From contig JAHZGC010000011.1 of assembly GCA_019421015.1 (NCBI GenBank), positions 1 to 64,000 of the forward strand: a stretch of DNA of 64,000 nucleotides, in the 5' to 3' direction. The notes under the pieces are model-generated. The model had not been told where the DNA came from. It made no database searches and was given only the letters and a program-made list of their open reading frames with translations. This DNA is from Coriobacteriaceae bacterium (GTDB lineage Bacteria > Actinomycetota > Coriobacteriia > Coriobacteriales > UMGS124). Every line of letters starts with the position of its first letter. Within the stretch, counting starts at the first letter, position 1. Position numbers and translations under genes: made by a program. Positions 27,475-36,594 of this stretch are shown here, piece after piece.

Positions 27475-30400
27475 CTAAACCTCAAGCAGCGCGAGGATGT
27501 CCTCTTTGGTCAGGCTCGCGGTCCCAACGTTCTCGCCGCCCAGGACGCTTTCGGCCAGGTCGCGCTTGGAGTCCTGCAGCTCCAGGATCTTCTCCTCGAT
27601 GGTGCCCTTCGCGATGAGCTTGAACACGGTCACGGTGCTCGTTTGGCCGATGCGGTGGGCGCGGTCGGTGGCCTGGTTCTGTGCCGCCAGGTTCCACCAG
27701 GGGTCGTAGTGGATGACGATGTCGGCCGCGGTAAGGTTGAGGCCGACCCCTCCCGCCTTGAGCGATATGAGGAAGACCGGCACGCCGTCGGTGTTGTACG
27801 AGGCGACCAGACGCGCCCGCTCCTCCTTGGAGGTCGCTCCGGTGAGGGTGTAATAGCCGATGCCCGCCTCGTCCAGCCGGGCCGCGATAAGCTCGAGCAT
27901 ACTCGTGAACTGGGAGAAGAGCAGCACCTTGTGGCCACCGTCCACGGCGCTCGCCACAAGGTCCATGGCCGCCTCGAGCTTGGCGGAGCCTCCCTCGTAG
28001 TTCGCGTAGAGCAGGTGGGGGTCGCAGCAGATCTGGCGCAGCTTGGTGAGCTCCGCAAGCACCGCGAGCCGGTCGCGGGCGAACTCGCGGGGCAGCCGGT
28101 GCGCGAGCGACAGGGCGAGGTGGCTCGCGGTGGCGCGGTAGAGCTCGTCCTGCTCCCCTTCGAGCGGGGCGTAGATGACGCTCTCCGTCTTCTCGGGCAG
28201 GTCCTTGAGGACGTCTCCCTTCATGCGGCGCAGGACGAACGGGCCCACCATGCACTGGAGGCGCCGGGCGGCCGCCTCGTCGCCTGCGGCGATGGGGAGC
28301 TCAAAGCGACGGCGGAACCCCTCGTAGCCGCCCAAAAGGCCCGGCATGAGGTAGTCGAATATGCTCCAGAGCTCCGACAGGCGGTTCTCGATGGGGGTGC
28401 CCGTGAGGGCGAGGCGCACCTCGGCCCGTATGCGCTTGGCGCAGCGGGCCGCTTGGGTCGAGTGGTTCTTGATGTACTGGGCCTCGTCGAGGACCTGGCA
28501 ATAGAAGCGTTGGCCCTCGTAGAGCTCCACGTCGCGCTTGAGCAGCTCGTAGGAGGTCACGAGCACGTCGTAGGCCGCGGCGTCGCTGATGGCACGCTGG
28601 CGCTCCTCGCGCGCGCCTGCCACGGCGAGCACCGAGAGGCCGGGGGCGAAGCGCCCGAACTCCGAGGTCCAGTTGTACACGAGCGACGCCGGGCACACCA
28701 CCAAGGACGGACCGGGCAGGTTCCGCTCGTAGCGGGCGAGCAGGAAGGCGATGACCTGGAGGGTCTTGCCGAGGCCCATGTCGTCGGCGAGGATGCCGCC
28801 GAAGCCGAGCTTGGCCAGCGTGCTGATCCACTTGAAACCCGCCCGCTGGTAGGGCCTCAGCACGTCGCGCAGGCCGGGCGGTTCGACGAAGTCGTTGTCG
28901 CCGATGCTGTCGAAGTCGCGGATCACGCTTCGGAAGCTCTCGTCGCGGTCGAAGCGCACGCACTCGGCGCGCTTCATCATGGCGTCCACAAAGGGCGCCC
29001 GGTTCATCGGTATGGGCTCCGTCCCCTCCACCAGGGCCTGGGCGCTGACGCCGAGGCCGGCGGCCAGCTCGGCGACGGCCCGCACGCCGCCGTCGTCGAG
29101 CCGCAGGATGTCGCCGTCAGAAAGCCGGACGAAGCGCTCCTTGCGCTCGAAGGAGGCGAGGTAGGCGAGCAGGTCGTGGGGCGACAGGTCGCCCGAGTCG
29201 ATGGCGATGTCGAGCAGCCCGCTCTTGATGGAGGCCTCCACGCGCACGCGGGGGGCCGGGCGCACCGAGATCGACCGCAGGCTCTCGGAGAGGTACACCT
29301 CACCGAGCGCGGCGAACGCGGGGACGTCTTGGGTGAGGAAGCGGTAGAGGGCCTCGGTGTCGGAGGCGTCGAAGCAGGGCCGCGCCCCAAAGAGCTCCCC
29401 TCCGCTCCAGGGAATCGTGGGAACCGCCCCGCCCACGGTCCCGGTGCGCGAGCCCCGGGCGGTGAGGACCTGGTGGAACGCGCGGCGCACGGCCCGGCGC
29501 CCCGCCTCCTCGCGCGCGGCGTCGCGCACCGGCTGGCCCGGCTGGTGGGCCTCGAAGATGCCGACGCTGCGGTTGCCGTAGGTGGCGACGGCCTCGCAGG
29601 TCACACATCCGCGTACCAGGGAGAACTTAAAAGAAAGCGCGGCCGGCGGGGGCAGGAGCACCTCCAGGTCGTCGGGCACGGCGACCTCGGCGAGCTCCTT
29701 GAGGACGGGCAGGACGGTGGCGCAGAAGCCGGCGAGGTCGTCCTTGCGGATGTGGAGAGGGGAGGAGGCGGGCAGCGCCGTGCGGCAGAACGTTCCCATG
29801 CGGGCGCGATAGGCGTCGGGGCACCGTATGGCGCAGCCGTCGAGCAGCAGGTACATGGACCGGTGCGTGAGCACGCAGTCCACACCCGCCGGCAGCACGA
29901 GGTCGTATCCGCCGCGCTCGCCATGCTCAAGGGTGAGCTCGAGAGCAGGCTGACCCTGGGTCACCGTGAGCGTCCGAGGCCGCCCCGGCACCCCGCCTCG
30001 AGGCTCGAACTGGATCTGTGCGCCCTGGAGCGCGTCGAGGAGCTCCACCGCGTCGCCGTCGGACAGGGAGAGCACCTTGGGGTTGACGCCGAACGTCGCC
30101 GTCGACGCCGAGGAGCGGCTGCCGGATCGGGCGGCTTCCTGGGAGTGCAGGATGCGCGCGACGATCTCGAGAACGGCGTTGGCCCGGTCCGAGAAGGACT
30201 CGCGGTTGTGGGAGAAGGTCAGGTTGCGCCCGTAGGAGCGCGTCTCGCCGCGCTCCCAGGCACCCACCAGGTCGTCGATGCGCCGCACCATGTAGGCCTG
30301 GTGGCCGCCGGACACGCGCAGGCGGACCTCCCAGACGCCGTCCTCGGCCCCGCCCGCGGAGCCCGCCACCTTTCCTACGGCCGAAAGCGTGCACAGGAGT

Positions 30401-30996
30401 TCGACCAGTTCCCGTTGGCCGGCTTGCGAGGAGGCGTCGTCTTCGTGCGCGCCAGGGACCGGCAGCTGGGAGTAGGCATAGACGAGGGAGCCCACCTGGG
30501 GGCTGGTCGGCATCTCCTGGATGGCGGCCGCCTTGCGGCGGCTCTCGGCCTGCTCCGCCATGCCGGCCCGGTACTGGGCGAGAAGCTTTTGGGTCTGCCT
30601 CTCAAGTTCCTGAGAGCCGACTTCATGGGCGTCCTGCCCGGCCTTGGGGTCCCCCACAGACTCCGATGAGGCGTCGGCACCTTCGGAGGCCCTTCCCGTG
30701 CGCAGGGCGTCGAGGTAGGTCAGCGCGAGCGCCACGCCGTGCTTGCACAGGCCGGTGCCGGGTGCCCCGCAGGAGCAGCGGTGGTCCACGACCCGGCCCG
30801 CCCCCAGGTCCAGGGAGACCTCGGAGCTCACGGGGGCGCCCGCCCGCTCCGCGACAGACCCGCGGAGCTGCGTGAGGCCCCCCTCGGGCATGACGCGGGC
30901 CTCCCAACTTGTCACGGAGCCGGCCGCGACGAGGCCCTCCCCGCGCGAGAAGGCGACCTTGGTTGCGGCGTCTAGGATTATGGAGTCCGATGTCAC
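27475..30996 (-). CDS. SNF2-family DEAD/DEAH helicase with N-terminal SWIM zinc finger
   Basis: An 1173-residue Swi2/Snf2 ATPase. The N-terminal SWIM finger has Cys74, Cys76, Cys84 and His86 (CSCGAPGTGLCKH). A long region of SNF2-associated bacterial type follows, then the motor: ILADDMGLGKTLQVIAF (motif I), LDEAQYIKN (II), LTGTPIENRLSELWSIFDYL (III), and the helicase C domain with VLLFSQFTSMLEL, LISLKAGGVGLNLTAA and DRAHRIGQTSTVTVFKLI (V/VI). Its role in bacteria is unclear; RapA-like transcription recycling or DNA remodelling are guesses. The downstream plus-strand neighbour converges on it. A perfect TATAAT on its strand lies about 70 bp upstream. Confidence 0.92.
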   Translation of the reverse strand: MTSDSIILDAATKVAFSRGEGLVAAGSVTSWEARVMPEGGLTQLRGSVAERAGAPVSSEVSLDLGAGRVVDHRCSCGAPGTGLCKHGVALALTYLDALRTGRASEGADASSESVGDPKAGQDAHEVGSQELERQTQKLLAQYRAGMAEQAESRRKAAAIQEMPTSPQVGSLVYAYSQLPVPGAHEDDASSQAGQRELVELLCTLSAVGKVAGSAGGAEDGVWEVRLRVSGGHQAYMVRRIDDLVGAWERGETRSYGRNLTFSHNRESFSDRANAVLEIVARILHSQEAARSGSRSSASTATFGVNPKVLSLSDGDAVELLDALQGAQIQFEPRGGVPGRPRTLTVTQGQPALELTLEHGERGGYDLVLPAGVDCVLTHRSMYLLLDGCAIRCPDAYRARMGTFCRTALPASSPLHIRKDDLAGFCATVLPVLKELAEVAVPDDLEVLLPPPAALSFKFSLVRGCVTCEAVATYGNRSVGIFEAHQPGQPVRDAAREEAGRRAVRRAFHQVLTARGSRTGTVGGAVPTIPWSGGELFGARPCFDASDTEALYRFLTQDVPAFAALGEVYLSESLRSISVRPAPRVRVEASIKSGLLDIAIDSGDLSPHDLLAYLASFERKERFVRLSDGDILRLDDGGVRAVAELAAGLGVSAQALVEGTEPIPMNRAPFVDAMMKRAECVRFDRDESFRSVIRDFDSIGDNDFVEPPGLRDVLRPYQRAGFKWISTLAKLGFGGILADDMGLGKTLQVIAFLLARYERNLPGPSLVVCPASLVYNWTSEFGRFAPGLSVLAVAGAREERQRAISDAAAYDVLVTSYELLKRDVELYEGQRFYCQVLDEAQYIKNHSTQAARCAKRIRAEVRLALTGTPIENRLSELWSIFDYLMPGLLGGYEGFRRRFELPIAAGDEAAARRLQCMVGPFVLRRMKGDVLKDLPEKTESVIYAPLEGEQDELYRATASHLALSLAHRLPREFARDRLAVLAELTKLRQICCDPHLLYANYEGGSAKLEAAMDLVASAVDGGHKVLLFSQFTSMLELIAARLDEAGIGYYTLTGATSKEERARLVASYNTDGVPVFLISLKAGGVGLNLTAADIVIHYDPWWNLAAQNQATDRAHRIGQTSTVTVFKLIAKGTIEEKILELQDSKRDLAESVLGGENVGTASLTKEDILALLEV

Positions 30997-31311
30997 GGGC
31001 GTCTCCCCTTTGAGTCTGGATTAAGGCCCTGAGGCTTAAGGCCCTGAGGCGGGCAGGGGCGAAATTATACCGTCAAACGTGCGCGGGGCCACCTCGACCG
31101 ACAAGCCTTCGGTCTACGGACGCCGCGCCGACCGCGTGGCGCCGGTGGCCGTGGAAGCTATCTGGCTTCTCCGGCGCCACCGCATGGCAAGCCCGGCGGC
31201 ACGCTACACTGAAGGCAGAACACCGATCCAACGCCTGTCCGGCGCCCGCCCCGCATGTTCCCTATGCGCAGCGGGCGTTTCGGTCTGATGCTGCCCTTAT
31301 CGGAGGTGCCC
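30997..31311. promoter_or_regulatory. Divergent promoter region between the SNF2 helicase gene and pcrA
   Basis: The minus strand has TATAAT at 31069-31064, facing the helicase gene. The plus strand has TACACT at 31205-31210, facing pcrA. Between the helicase start and its -10 box lies a perfect tandem 15-bp duplication (31021-31050). The remaining sequence is GC-rich with several short complementary blocks and no gene. Confidence 0.5.
31021..31050. repeat. Tandem duplication of 15 bp in the helicase leader
   Basis: TTAAGGCCCTGAGGC occurs twice in direct succession (31021-31035, 31036-31050), immediately upstream of the helicase start codon region, within its predicted 5' untranslated leader. 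Confidence 0.9.
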
Positions 31312-33726
31312 GTGTCCCTAGACATCGATTCCCTGAACCCAGCCCAGCGTGAGGCCGTGCTCACCACCGAGGGGCCCCTGCTCGTCCTCGCCGGCGCGGG
31401 GTCGGGCAAGACCCGCGTGCTCACGTACCGCATCGCCCACATGATCGAGGACCTCGGCATCATGCCCTGGCACATCCTCGCCATCACCTTCACCAACAAG
31501 GCCGCCCGCGAGATGCGCGAGCGCCTCGACCGGCTCATGGGCGGCCTGAGCACGCGCGGCATGTGGGTCTGCACGTTCCACGCCATGTGCGTGCGCATGC
31601 TCCGCATCGACGGGGAGCGCCTAGGCTACCCCAAGAACTTCACGATCTACGACGCCGACGACTCCAAGCGCCTCGTTAAGTCGATCCTGCAGGAGCTCCA
31701 CATCGACGAGAAGCGCTTCCCCGTGAACGCCGTTCAGAGCCGCATCTCCTCGGCCAAAAACGAGCTGCTCGACCCCGACGACCTCATGGAGTCGTGCTCG
31801 ACCCCGGCCGACGAGGTGGCGGCCAAGGTCTACAAGGAGCTGCAGAAGCGCCTCAAGCGCGCCAACGCCATGGACTTCGACGACCTGCTCGTGAACGCCT
31901 ACGAGCTGCTGCGCAACAACCCCGACGTCCTCGAGGGCTACCAGGACCGCTTTACCCACATCTCGGTGGACGAGTACCAGGACACCAACCGCGCCCAGTA
32001 CCAGATCTGCAAGCTGCTCGCCGCCAAGCGCAAGAACCTCATGGTCGTGGGCGACGACGACCAGTCGATCTACTCCTGGCGCGGGGCCGACATCCGCAAC
32101 ATCCTTGACTTCGAGAAGGACTACCCCACGGCCAAGACGGTCAAGCTCGAGCAGAACTACCGCTCGACCGGGCACATCCTCGACGCCGCCAACGCCGTGG
32201 TGGCCCACAACACCGAGCGCAAGGCCAAGCGCCTCTTCACCGCGAGCGGCGACGGCGAGAAGATCCGCCTCGCGCTCAAGCGCGACGAGCTTGCCGAAGC
32301 CAACTACATCGCCGGCGAGATCAAGGGCCTCCACGACCAGGGCACCCCCTACAGCGACATCGCGCTCTTCTACCGCACCAACGCCCAGTCGCGCGTGCTC
32401 GAGGACGGCCTGGTCAAGGCCGGCATCCCCTACACCATCGTGGGGGGGACGCGCTTCTTTGACCGCGCCGAGATTCGCGACCTCACGGCCTACCTCAAGC
32501 TGGCCGTGAACCCCGCCGACGACGTCTCGGCCCGCCGGGTCATCAACAAGCCGGCGCGCTCCATCGGCGCCACGACCCAGGACCGCATCGCCGAGCTGGC
32601 GACCCGGCGCGGGGTCTCGTTCTTTGAGGCGGCCGCGGAGTACGTGCTCGAGCCCGGGGTCACGAGCAAGACGCGCAACGGTATCGTGCGCTTTTTGCAG
32701 GTGGTGGCCGACGCCCAGTCCTACGAGGGCGACCTGGCCGACGTCGTTGAGATGATTGCCGACAAGAGCGGCCTCATCGACGCCCTGCGCGCCGAGGGCA
32801 CCGAGGAGGCCCAGGACCGCGTCGAGAACATCCGCGAGTTCTTCGGCGTGGTCAAGGAGTACGTGGCCAACCACGAGCCCTCCGAGGACCTGCTGAGCAA
32901 CGCCGAAGTCCAGCGTGACGAGCCCCAGGAGCGCGAGGCCGTGGCGGGCGACCTGAACCTGGCCGGCTTCATGGAGTGGCTCGCCCTGCGCACCGACCTC
33001 GACTCGGCGGGCGAGGGGGAGTCGGCCGTCACGCTCATGACCGTGCACGCGGCCAAGGGCCTCGAGTTCAACACGGTCTTTGTGGCCGGCATGGAGGAGG
33101 GGGTCTTTCCCCATGTGAACGACTTCGTCGGTACCGACCCCGCCAAGCTCGAGGAGGAGCGCCGCCTCGCCTACGTGGCCATCACCCGCGCCCGGCGCAA
33201 GCTCTACCTGACCCACGCCGAGTCGCGGCGCCTCTACGGCGACGTGCAGCACAACCGCCGCTCGCGCTTCGTCGACGAGATCCCTGCGGAGCACACCACG
33301 AGCGTGGGCGTGGGCAGCGAGGGCTTCGGCGGCTTTGGCTACGACCGCCGCGGCAGCCGCCACGGCATCGGCGGGGCGGGCCACGGCGTCGAGGTCTACG
33401 GGGGCCAAGTCTTCGGCAACCGCACGCGCTCGAGCGGCCGGAGCTCCTCGGGGGCGGGCCGCTCCTTCGACGACTTCTTCTCCGGCGGCGCCTCTGCGGG
33501 GCGGTCCTCGGCCGAGCCGACGCCGGCCCCTCGCCAGCCCACGGTGAGCTACAGCCAGAGCAAGGCGGCGGAGTCCTTTGCCGTCGGGGACCGCGTGAGC
33601 CACAAGAAGTTCGGCCTGGGCACCGTCACGGCCTGCAAGGGCGACCAGATCACTATCCATCTGGACTCCGGTGCAGACAAGACCCTGCTCAAAGGCTACG
33701 CGCCCATCGTCAAGATCAAGCCTTAG
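31312..33726 (+). CDS. pcrA: ATP-dependent DNA helicase PcrA/UvrD
   Basis: An 804-residue superfamily 1A helicase for repair and rolling-circle replication. LNPAQREAV is the Q motif, VLAGAGSGKTRVLTYRI Walker A, AITFTNKAAREM motif Ia, VDEYQDTN Walker B, VVGDDDQSIYSWRGA motif III, LEQNYRST motif IV, VTLMTVHAAKGLEFNTVFV motif V and RLAYVAITRARRKLYL motif VI. A Gly/Ser/Arg-rich linker of about 100 residues leads to the C-terminal Tudor-like domain (GDRVSHKKFGLGTV), which in PcrA binds RNA polymerase. The GTG at 31312 is chosen for CGGAGG 5 bases upstream. Confidence 0.95.
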   Translation: MSLDIDSLNPAQREAVLTTEGPLLVLAGAGSGKTRVLTYRIAHMIEDLGIMPWHILAITFTNKAAREMRERLDRLMGGLSTRGMWVCTFHAMCVRMLRIDGERLGYPKNFTIYDADDSKRLVKSILQELHIDEKRFPVNAVQSRISSAKNELLDPDDLMESCSTPADEVAAKVYKELQKRLKRANAMDFDDLLVNAYELLRNNPDVLEGYQDRFTHISVDEYQDTNRAQYQICKLLAAKRKNLMVVGDDDQSIYSWRGADIRNILDFEKDYPTAKTVKLEQNYRSTGHILDAANAVVAHNTERKAKRLFTASGDGEKIRLALKRDELAEANYIAGEIKGLHDQGTPYSDIALFYRTNAQSRVLEDGLVKAGIPYTIVGGTRFFDRAEIRDLTAYLKLAVNPADDVSARRVINKPARSIGATTQDRIAELATRRGVSFFEAAAEYVLEPGVTSKTRNGIVRFLQVVADAQSYEGDLADVVEMIADKSGLIDALRAEGTEEAQDRVENIREFFGVVKEYVANHEPSEDLLSNAEVQRDEPQEREAVAGDLNLAGFMEWLALRTDLDSAGEGESAVTLMTVHAAKGLEFNTVFVAGMEEGVFPHVNDFVGTDPAKLEEERRLAYVAITRARRKLYLTHAESRRLYGDVQHNRRSRFVDEIPAEHTTSVGVGSEGFGGFGYDRRGSRHGIGGAGHGVEVYGGQVFGNRTRSSGRSSSGAGRSFDDFFSGGASAGRSSAEPTPAPRQPTVSYSQSKAAESFAVGDRVSHKKFGLGTVTACKGDQITIHLDSGADKTLLKGYAPIVKIKP

Positions 33727-33738
33727 GGAGGTGTCGCA

Positions 33739-35058
33739 GTGGATGACGCAACCGAGCGGGGCGCACGGTCCCAGGGGATGCTCCGAGAAGGGGCCGACGC
33801 GGTGCCGCCCCCGCCGGCCCCCAGCCCCGACGACCGTCCCAGCGCCGCGAGCACGGTGCGCGTCATCGCGACGCCCTGCGCCCTGCTTGTCCTGGGCGCC
33901 GTGTTCTTTATCATGGGGTGGGTCGTCGCGGGGGTGGTGGCCTGCGTGCTTGCGGTGCTCGTCGCGCTTCTGGAGGTCGCCATCGGTTGGGTCGGCGTCA
34001 AGTACGCCCTGCGGGACCACGCGAACGTGTTTCGGCTCATAGCCCCGCTGCTGCGACACGACGGCGCGCGGCCGCCTGCGCGGCAGGCCAAAGAGGACAC
34101 TGCCGAACGGGAGCAGGCCGAGTGCGCCATAGACCGCGCCGTCGGCTTTGGGCTCACCCGAGCTGCGGCGGCGGACGCCACCTCGATTTCTGACGAGGGC
34201 AAGACCCCCGAGGACCGCGCGAGGCTCTTTGCGAACGTCATGGCCGAGCGGGCGGCCACCTACGCGTGGCTGCAGGCGGCCGGCCCCTGGGAGTGTGTCT
34301 CGATTGGGGCCGACGACGGCGTCGAGCTCGTGGGCCAGGTCTTGCGCACGACGGAGCCGCCCACGGACCGCTGGGCCGTGCTTTGCCACGGCTACGGTGG
34401 CACCTGGGACTCCATGCTGCAGTACGCCCGTCACTGGAGCGAGGCCGGCTACAACCTCCTCGTGCCGCACATGCGCGCCCACGGCGAGAGCGGCGGCCCC
34501 TACATCGGCGTGGGCTGGCTCGACCGCCGCGACGTCGTGGCGTGGGCGCGTTGGCTCTCCGAAGGCGGTGCCGGGCCGTGCTGCGACATTGTGCTCTTTG
34601 GCCACAGCATGGGCGCCTCGAGCGTGTGCATGGCGACCGGCGAGGCGGACCTTCCCCCGACGGTGAGCTGCGCCGTGGGCGACTGCGGCTTCGACAGCGG
34701 GTGGCACGCGCTCTCGTCGACCCTGCAGGCCGCCGAGGCCCCGGTGCACCCGACCCTCGACCTCGTGCGCCTGTACCTTATGACCCGCCGCGGGGGCTAC
34801 GACCTCGCGAAGGCTGACGTGACCGCCGCCCTGGCGCGCAGCTCGACCCCCACGCTGTTCGTCCACGGTCTGGCCGACCCCACGGTCGCGCCGTCCATGG
34901 CGGGGGTGCTCTACCGCGCCTGCGCCGCCGAGCCCAAGCGCCTGGTCGCCGTGCCCGGGGCGGGCCACTGCCAGGCCTCGCTCATGGACCCCGCGGGGTA
35001 CTGGGACGCCGTCCTGGGCTTTGCCCGCGCGTGCCGCCCCCGAGGCGTAACCTCGTAA
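33739..35058 (+). CDS. Membrane-anchored alpha/beta hydrolase (paralog 1)
   Basis: A 439-residue serine hydrolase. A Pro-rich N-terminal tail is followed by two adjacent hydrophobic helices (about residues 43-62 and 63-88), then a linker and an alpha/beta hydrolase domain. VLCHGYGGTWDSML is the oxyanion region, FGHSMGASSVCMAT the nucleophile elbow (Ser about 290), VHGLADPTVAP the acid loop and GAGHCQASLMDP the catalytic His. The HGxxG start resembles the BEM46/YqkD-like group. A paralog follows immediately. Substrate unknown. It begins with GTG 12 bases after pcrA, with GGAGG upstream. Confidence 0.85.
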   Translation: MDDATERGARSQGMLREGADAVPPPPAPSPDDRPSAASTVRVIATPCALLVLGAVFFIMGWVVAGVVACVLAVLVALLEVAIGWVGVKYALRDHANVFRLIAPLLRHDGARPPARQAKEDTAEREQAECAIDRAVGFGLTRAAAADATSISDEGKTPEDRARLFANVMAERAATYAWLQAAGPWECVSIGADDGVELVGQVLRTTEPPTDRWAVLCHGYGGTWDSMLQYARHWSEAGYNLLVPHMRAHGESGGPYIGVGWLDRRDVVAWARWLSEGGAGPCCDIVLFGHSMGASSVCMATGEADLPPTVSCAVGDCGFDSGWHALSSTLQAAEAPVHPTLDLVRLYLMTRRGGYDLAKADVTAALARSSTPTLFVHGLADPTVAPSMAGVLYRACAAEPKRLVAVPGAGHCQASLMDPAGYWDAVLGFARACRPRGVTS

Positions 35059-35124
35059 GACCGGGTATCAGTGACGAGACGCCCCCGCGGGTGTCCGTCA
35101 CTATCCGGGTTTTTGAGGAGAAGC

Positions 35125-36435
35125 GTGGGTTCTATGAGCCGTCGAACGTCCAAGCAGGCCGCGGGGCCGCATCCCACGGGGCCGCGCGCCGCGGAGCTTT
35201 TTCGCCTGGGGGCCGCGGTGGTCCTCGAGCTCGCCGCCGGTATCTTCTGCCTTGCCCGCGGCTGGACCGCGCTCGGCGTGGTCCTGTGCGCGCTGGGGGT
35301 CGCCACCGCGGCATCCGCGTGGCTCGTTGCCACCTCGCTGGCCCGCTTTGCCCTGGGTGCACGCCCCCGCTCCTCCCAAGACCAAGACACGGCCGGCAAA
35401 GTCCCGGTCCCGCGCAAGGTGGGTGTCCTCGAGGCGGTGTTCGGCGCCCACGGCATGATCGGCTCGCGCCATGGGGAGAAACCCGTCGAGACCCCGCCGC
35501 CCACCGAAGAAGAGGCTGCCGTCGAGCGCCAGGTGGGCTCCATGCTCAGACGCAGCTCGGCGGTCGAGGCGCGCTTCTCGGAGCTGCTTGAGCCCGGGCA
35601 GCGTGCCCGCGTGCAGCAGGCGCGTATGGCCGAGCGCGGCCTCACCCACCTCTGGCTCCAGGCGGCACCTCCGTGGCGGGAGGTATCGGTCGCCTCGGAC
35701 GACGGCGCGTTCCTGACGGGCCGCGCCATGGCCGTGGACCCGGGGTCCAACCGCTGGGTAATCCTGGTGCACGGTTACGCCGGGCGTTGGCACGAGATGA
35801 TCCTGTACGCGCGCCACTGGGCGCTCCAGGGCTACAACCTTCTGCTGGTCGAGCAGCGCGCCCACGGACGCAGCCAGGGCCGATGGCGCGGCCTGGGCTA
35901 CCTGGAGCGCCGCGACCTGGTGGCATGGGCCCAATGGCTGGTGGGCGAGAACGGTCCCGCCGGACCAGACGCCCGGCTGGTGCTGCATGGCCATTCCATG
36001 GGGGCGGCCAGCGTCTGCATGGCCTCCGCCGAGCCCGACCTGCCGCCGCAGGTGCGCGCCGCCATCAGCGACAGCTCCTTCACGTCGGGCTGGGAGGCCT
36101 GCGCACGCCTTTTGGGCGACGGGGGTCTGCCCGAGCATCCCACCCTCGAGCTCATGCGCGCGGCGCTTCGGCTGCAGCCCGACGGCTACGACATCGCCCA
36201 GGCAAGCGCCCTCGACGCGGTGCGCAGGCCCGGCCCTCCGGTGCTGTTCATCCATGGGGCTCAGGACTCCCTGGTGCCCGTCGCCGACGCCCGGGCCCTC
36301 TACGGGGCGGCCGCACGGCCGAAGGGCCTGCTCGTCATCCCCGGGGCCGGCCACTGCCAGGCCTGCCTGGCCGACCCGGTGGCCTACTACGGCGAGGCGT
36401 TTGCCTTCACAGAGCGATATATGGTCAACGGCTAG
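35125..36435 (+). CDS. Membrane-anchored alpha/beta hydrolase (paralog 2)
   Basis: A 436-residue paralog of the preceding gene product with the same plan: two N-terminal hydrophobic helices (ELFRLGAAVVLELAAGIFCL and the next segment), a linker, then the hydrolase domain with LVHGYAGRWHEMILYARHW, LHGHSMGAASVCMAS (nucleophile Ser near 290), IHGAQDSLVPVAD (acid) and GAGHCQACLADPVAYYGEA (His). The pair clearly arose by tandem duplication and then diverged. The start is uncertain: GTG 35125 has AGGAG 4 bases upstream and is chosen; ATG 35134 is the alternative. Confidence 0.83.
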   Translation: MGSMSRRTSKQAAGPHPTGPRAAELFRLGAAVVLELAAGIFCLARGWTALGVVLCALGVATAASAWLVATSLARFALGARPRSSQDQDTAGKVPVPRKVGVLEAVFGAHGMIGSRHGEKPVETPPPTEEEAAVERQVGSMLRRSSAVEARFSELLEPGQRARVQQARMAERGLTHLWLQAAPPWREVSVASDDGAFLTGRAMAVDPGSNRWVILVHGYAGRWHEMILYARHWALQGYNLLLVEQRAHGRSQGRWRGLGYLERRDLVAWAQWLVGENGPAGPDARLVLHGHSMGAASVCMASAEPDLPPQVRAAISDSSFTSGWEACARLLGDGGLPEHPTLELMRAALRLQPDGYDIAQASALDAVRRPGPPVLFIHGAQDSLVPVADARALYGAAARPKGLLVIPGAGHCQACLADPVAYYGEAFAFTERYMVNG

Positions 36436-36517
36436 CCGCGCCTCCATCCACCTCAGAGATTGTTGGTTATTATCCACTGCCTGCTGCCCTCTGGCGCCAC
36501 GCATGCATGGTGCGCGG

Positions 36518-36560
36518 TAGAATCCTGAACGTTATGTCGTGCGCGGCCCCGGTGCCGCGC
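36518..36560 (+). promoter_or_regulatory. Candidate -10 box and leader hairpin before the pyrophosphatase gene
   Basis: TAGAAT (36518-36523) could be a -10. Just downstream GCGCGGC (36541-36547) and GCCGCGC (36554-36560) form a 7-bp stem followed by GCCGGTTTTC. It may be a leader structure or a weak terminator. Confidence 0.35.
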
Positions 36561-36594
36561 GCCGGTTTTCAAACAACGAAGGAGCGCAGACCCC

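Noticed and set aside
27442..30669. A 1075-codon plus-strand frame across the SNF2 helicase gene
   Set aside because: It is antisense to a complete helicase with all motifs. Its His/Gly/Ala/Arg-rich composition is that of a shadow frame. The same applies to the minus-strand frames at 31621-34968 and 17033-18955.
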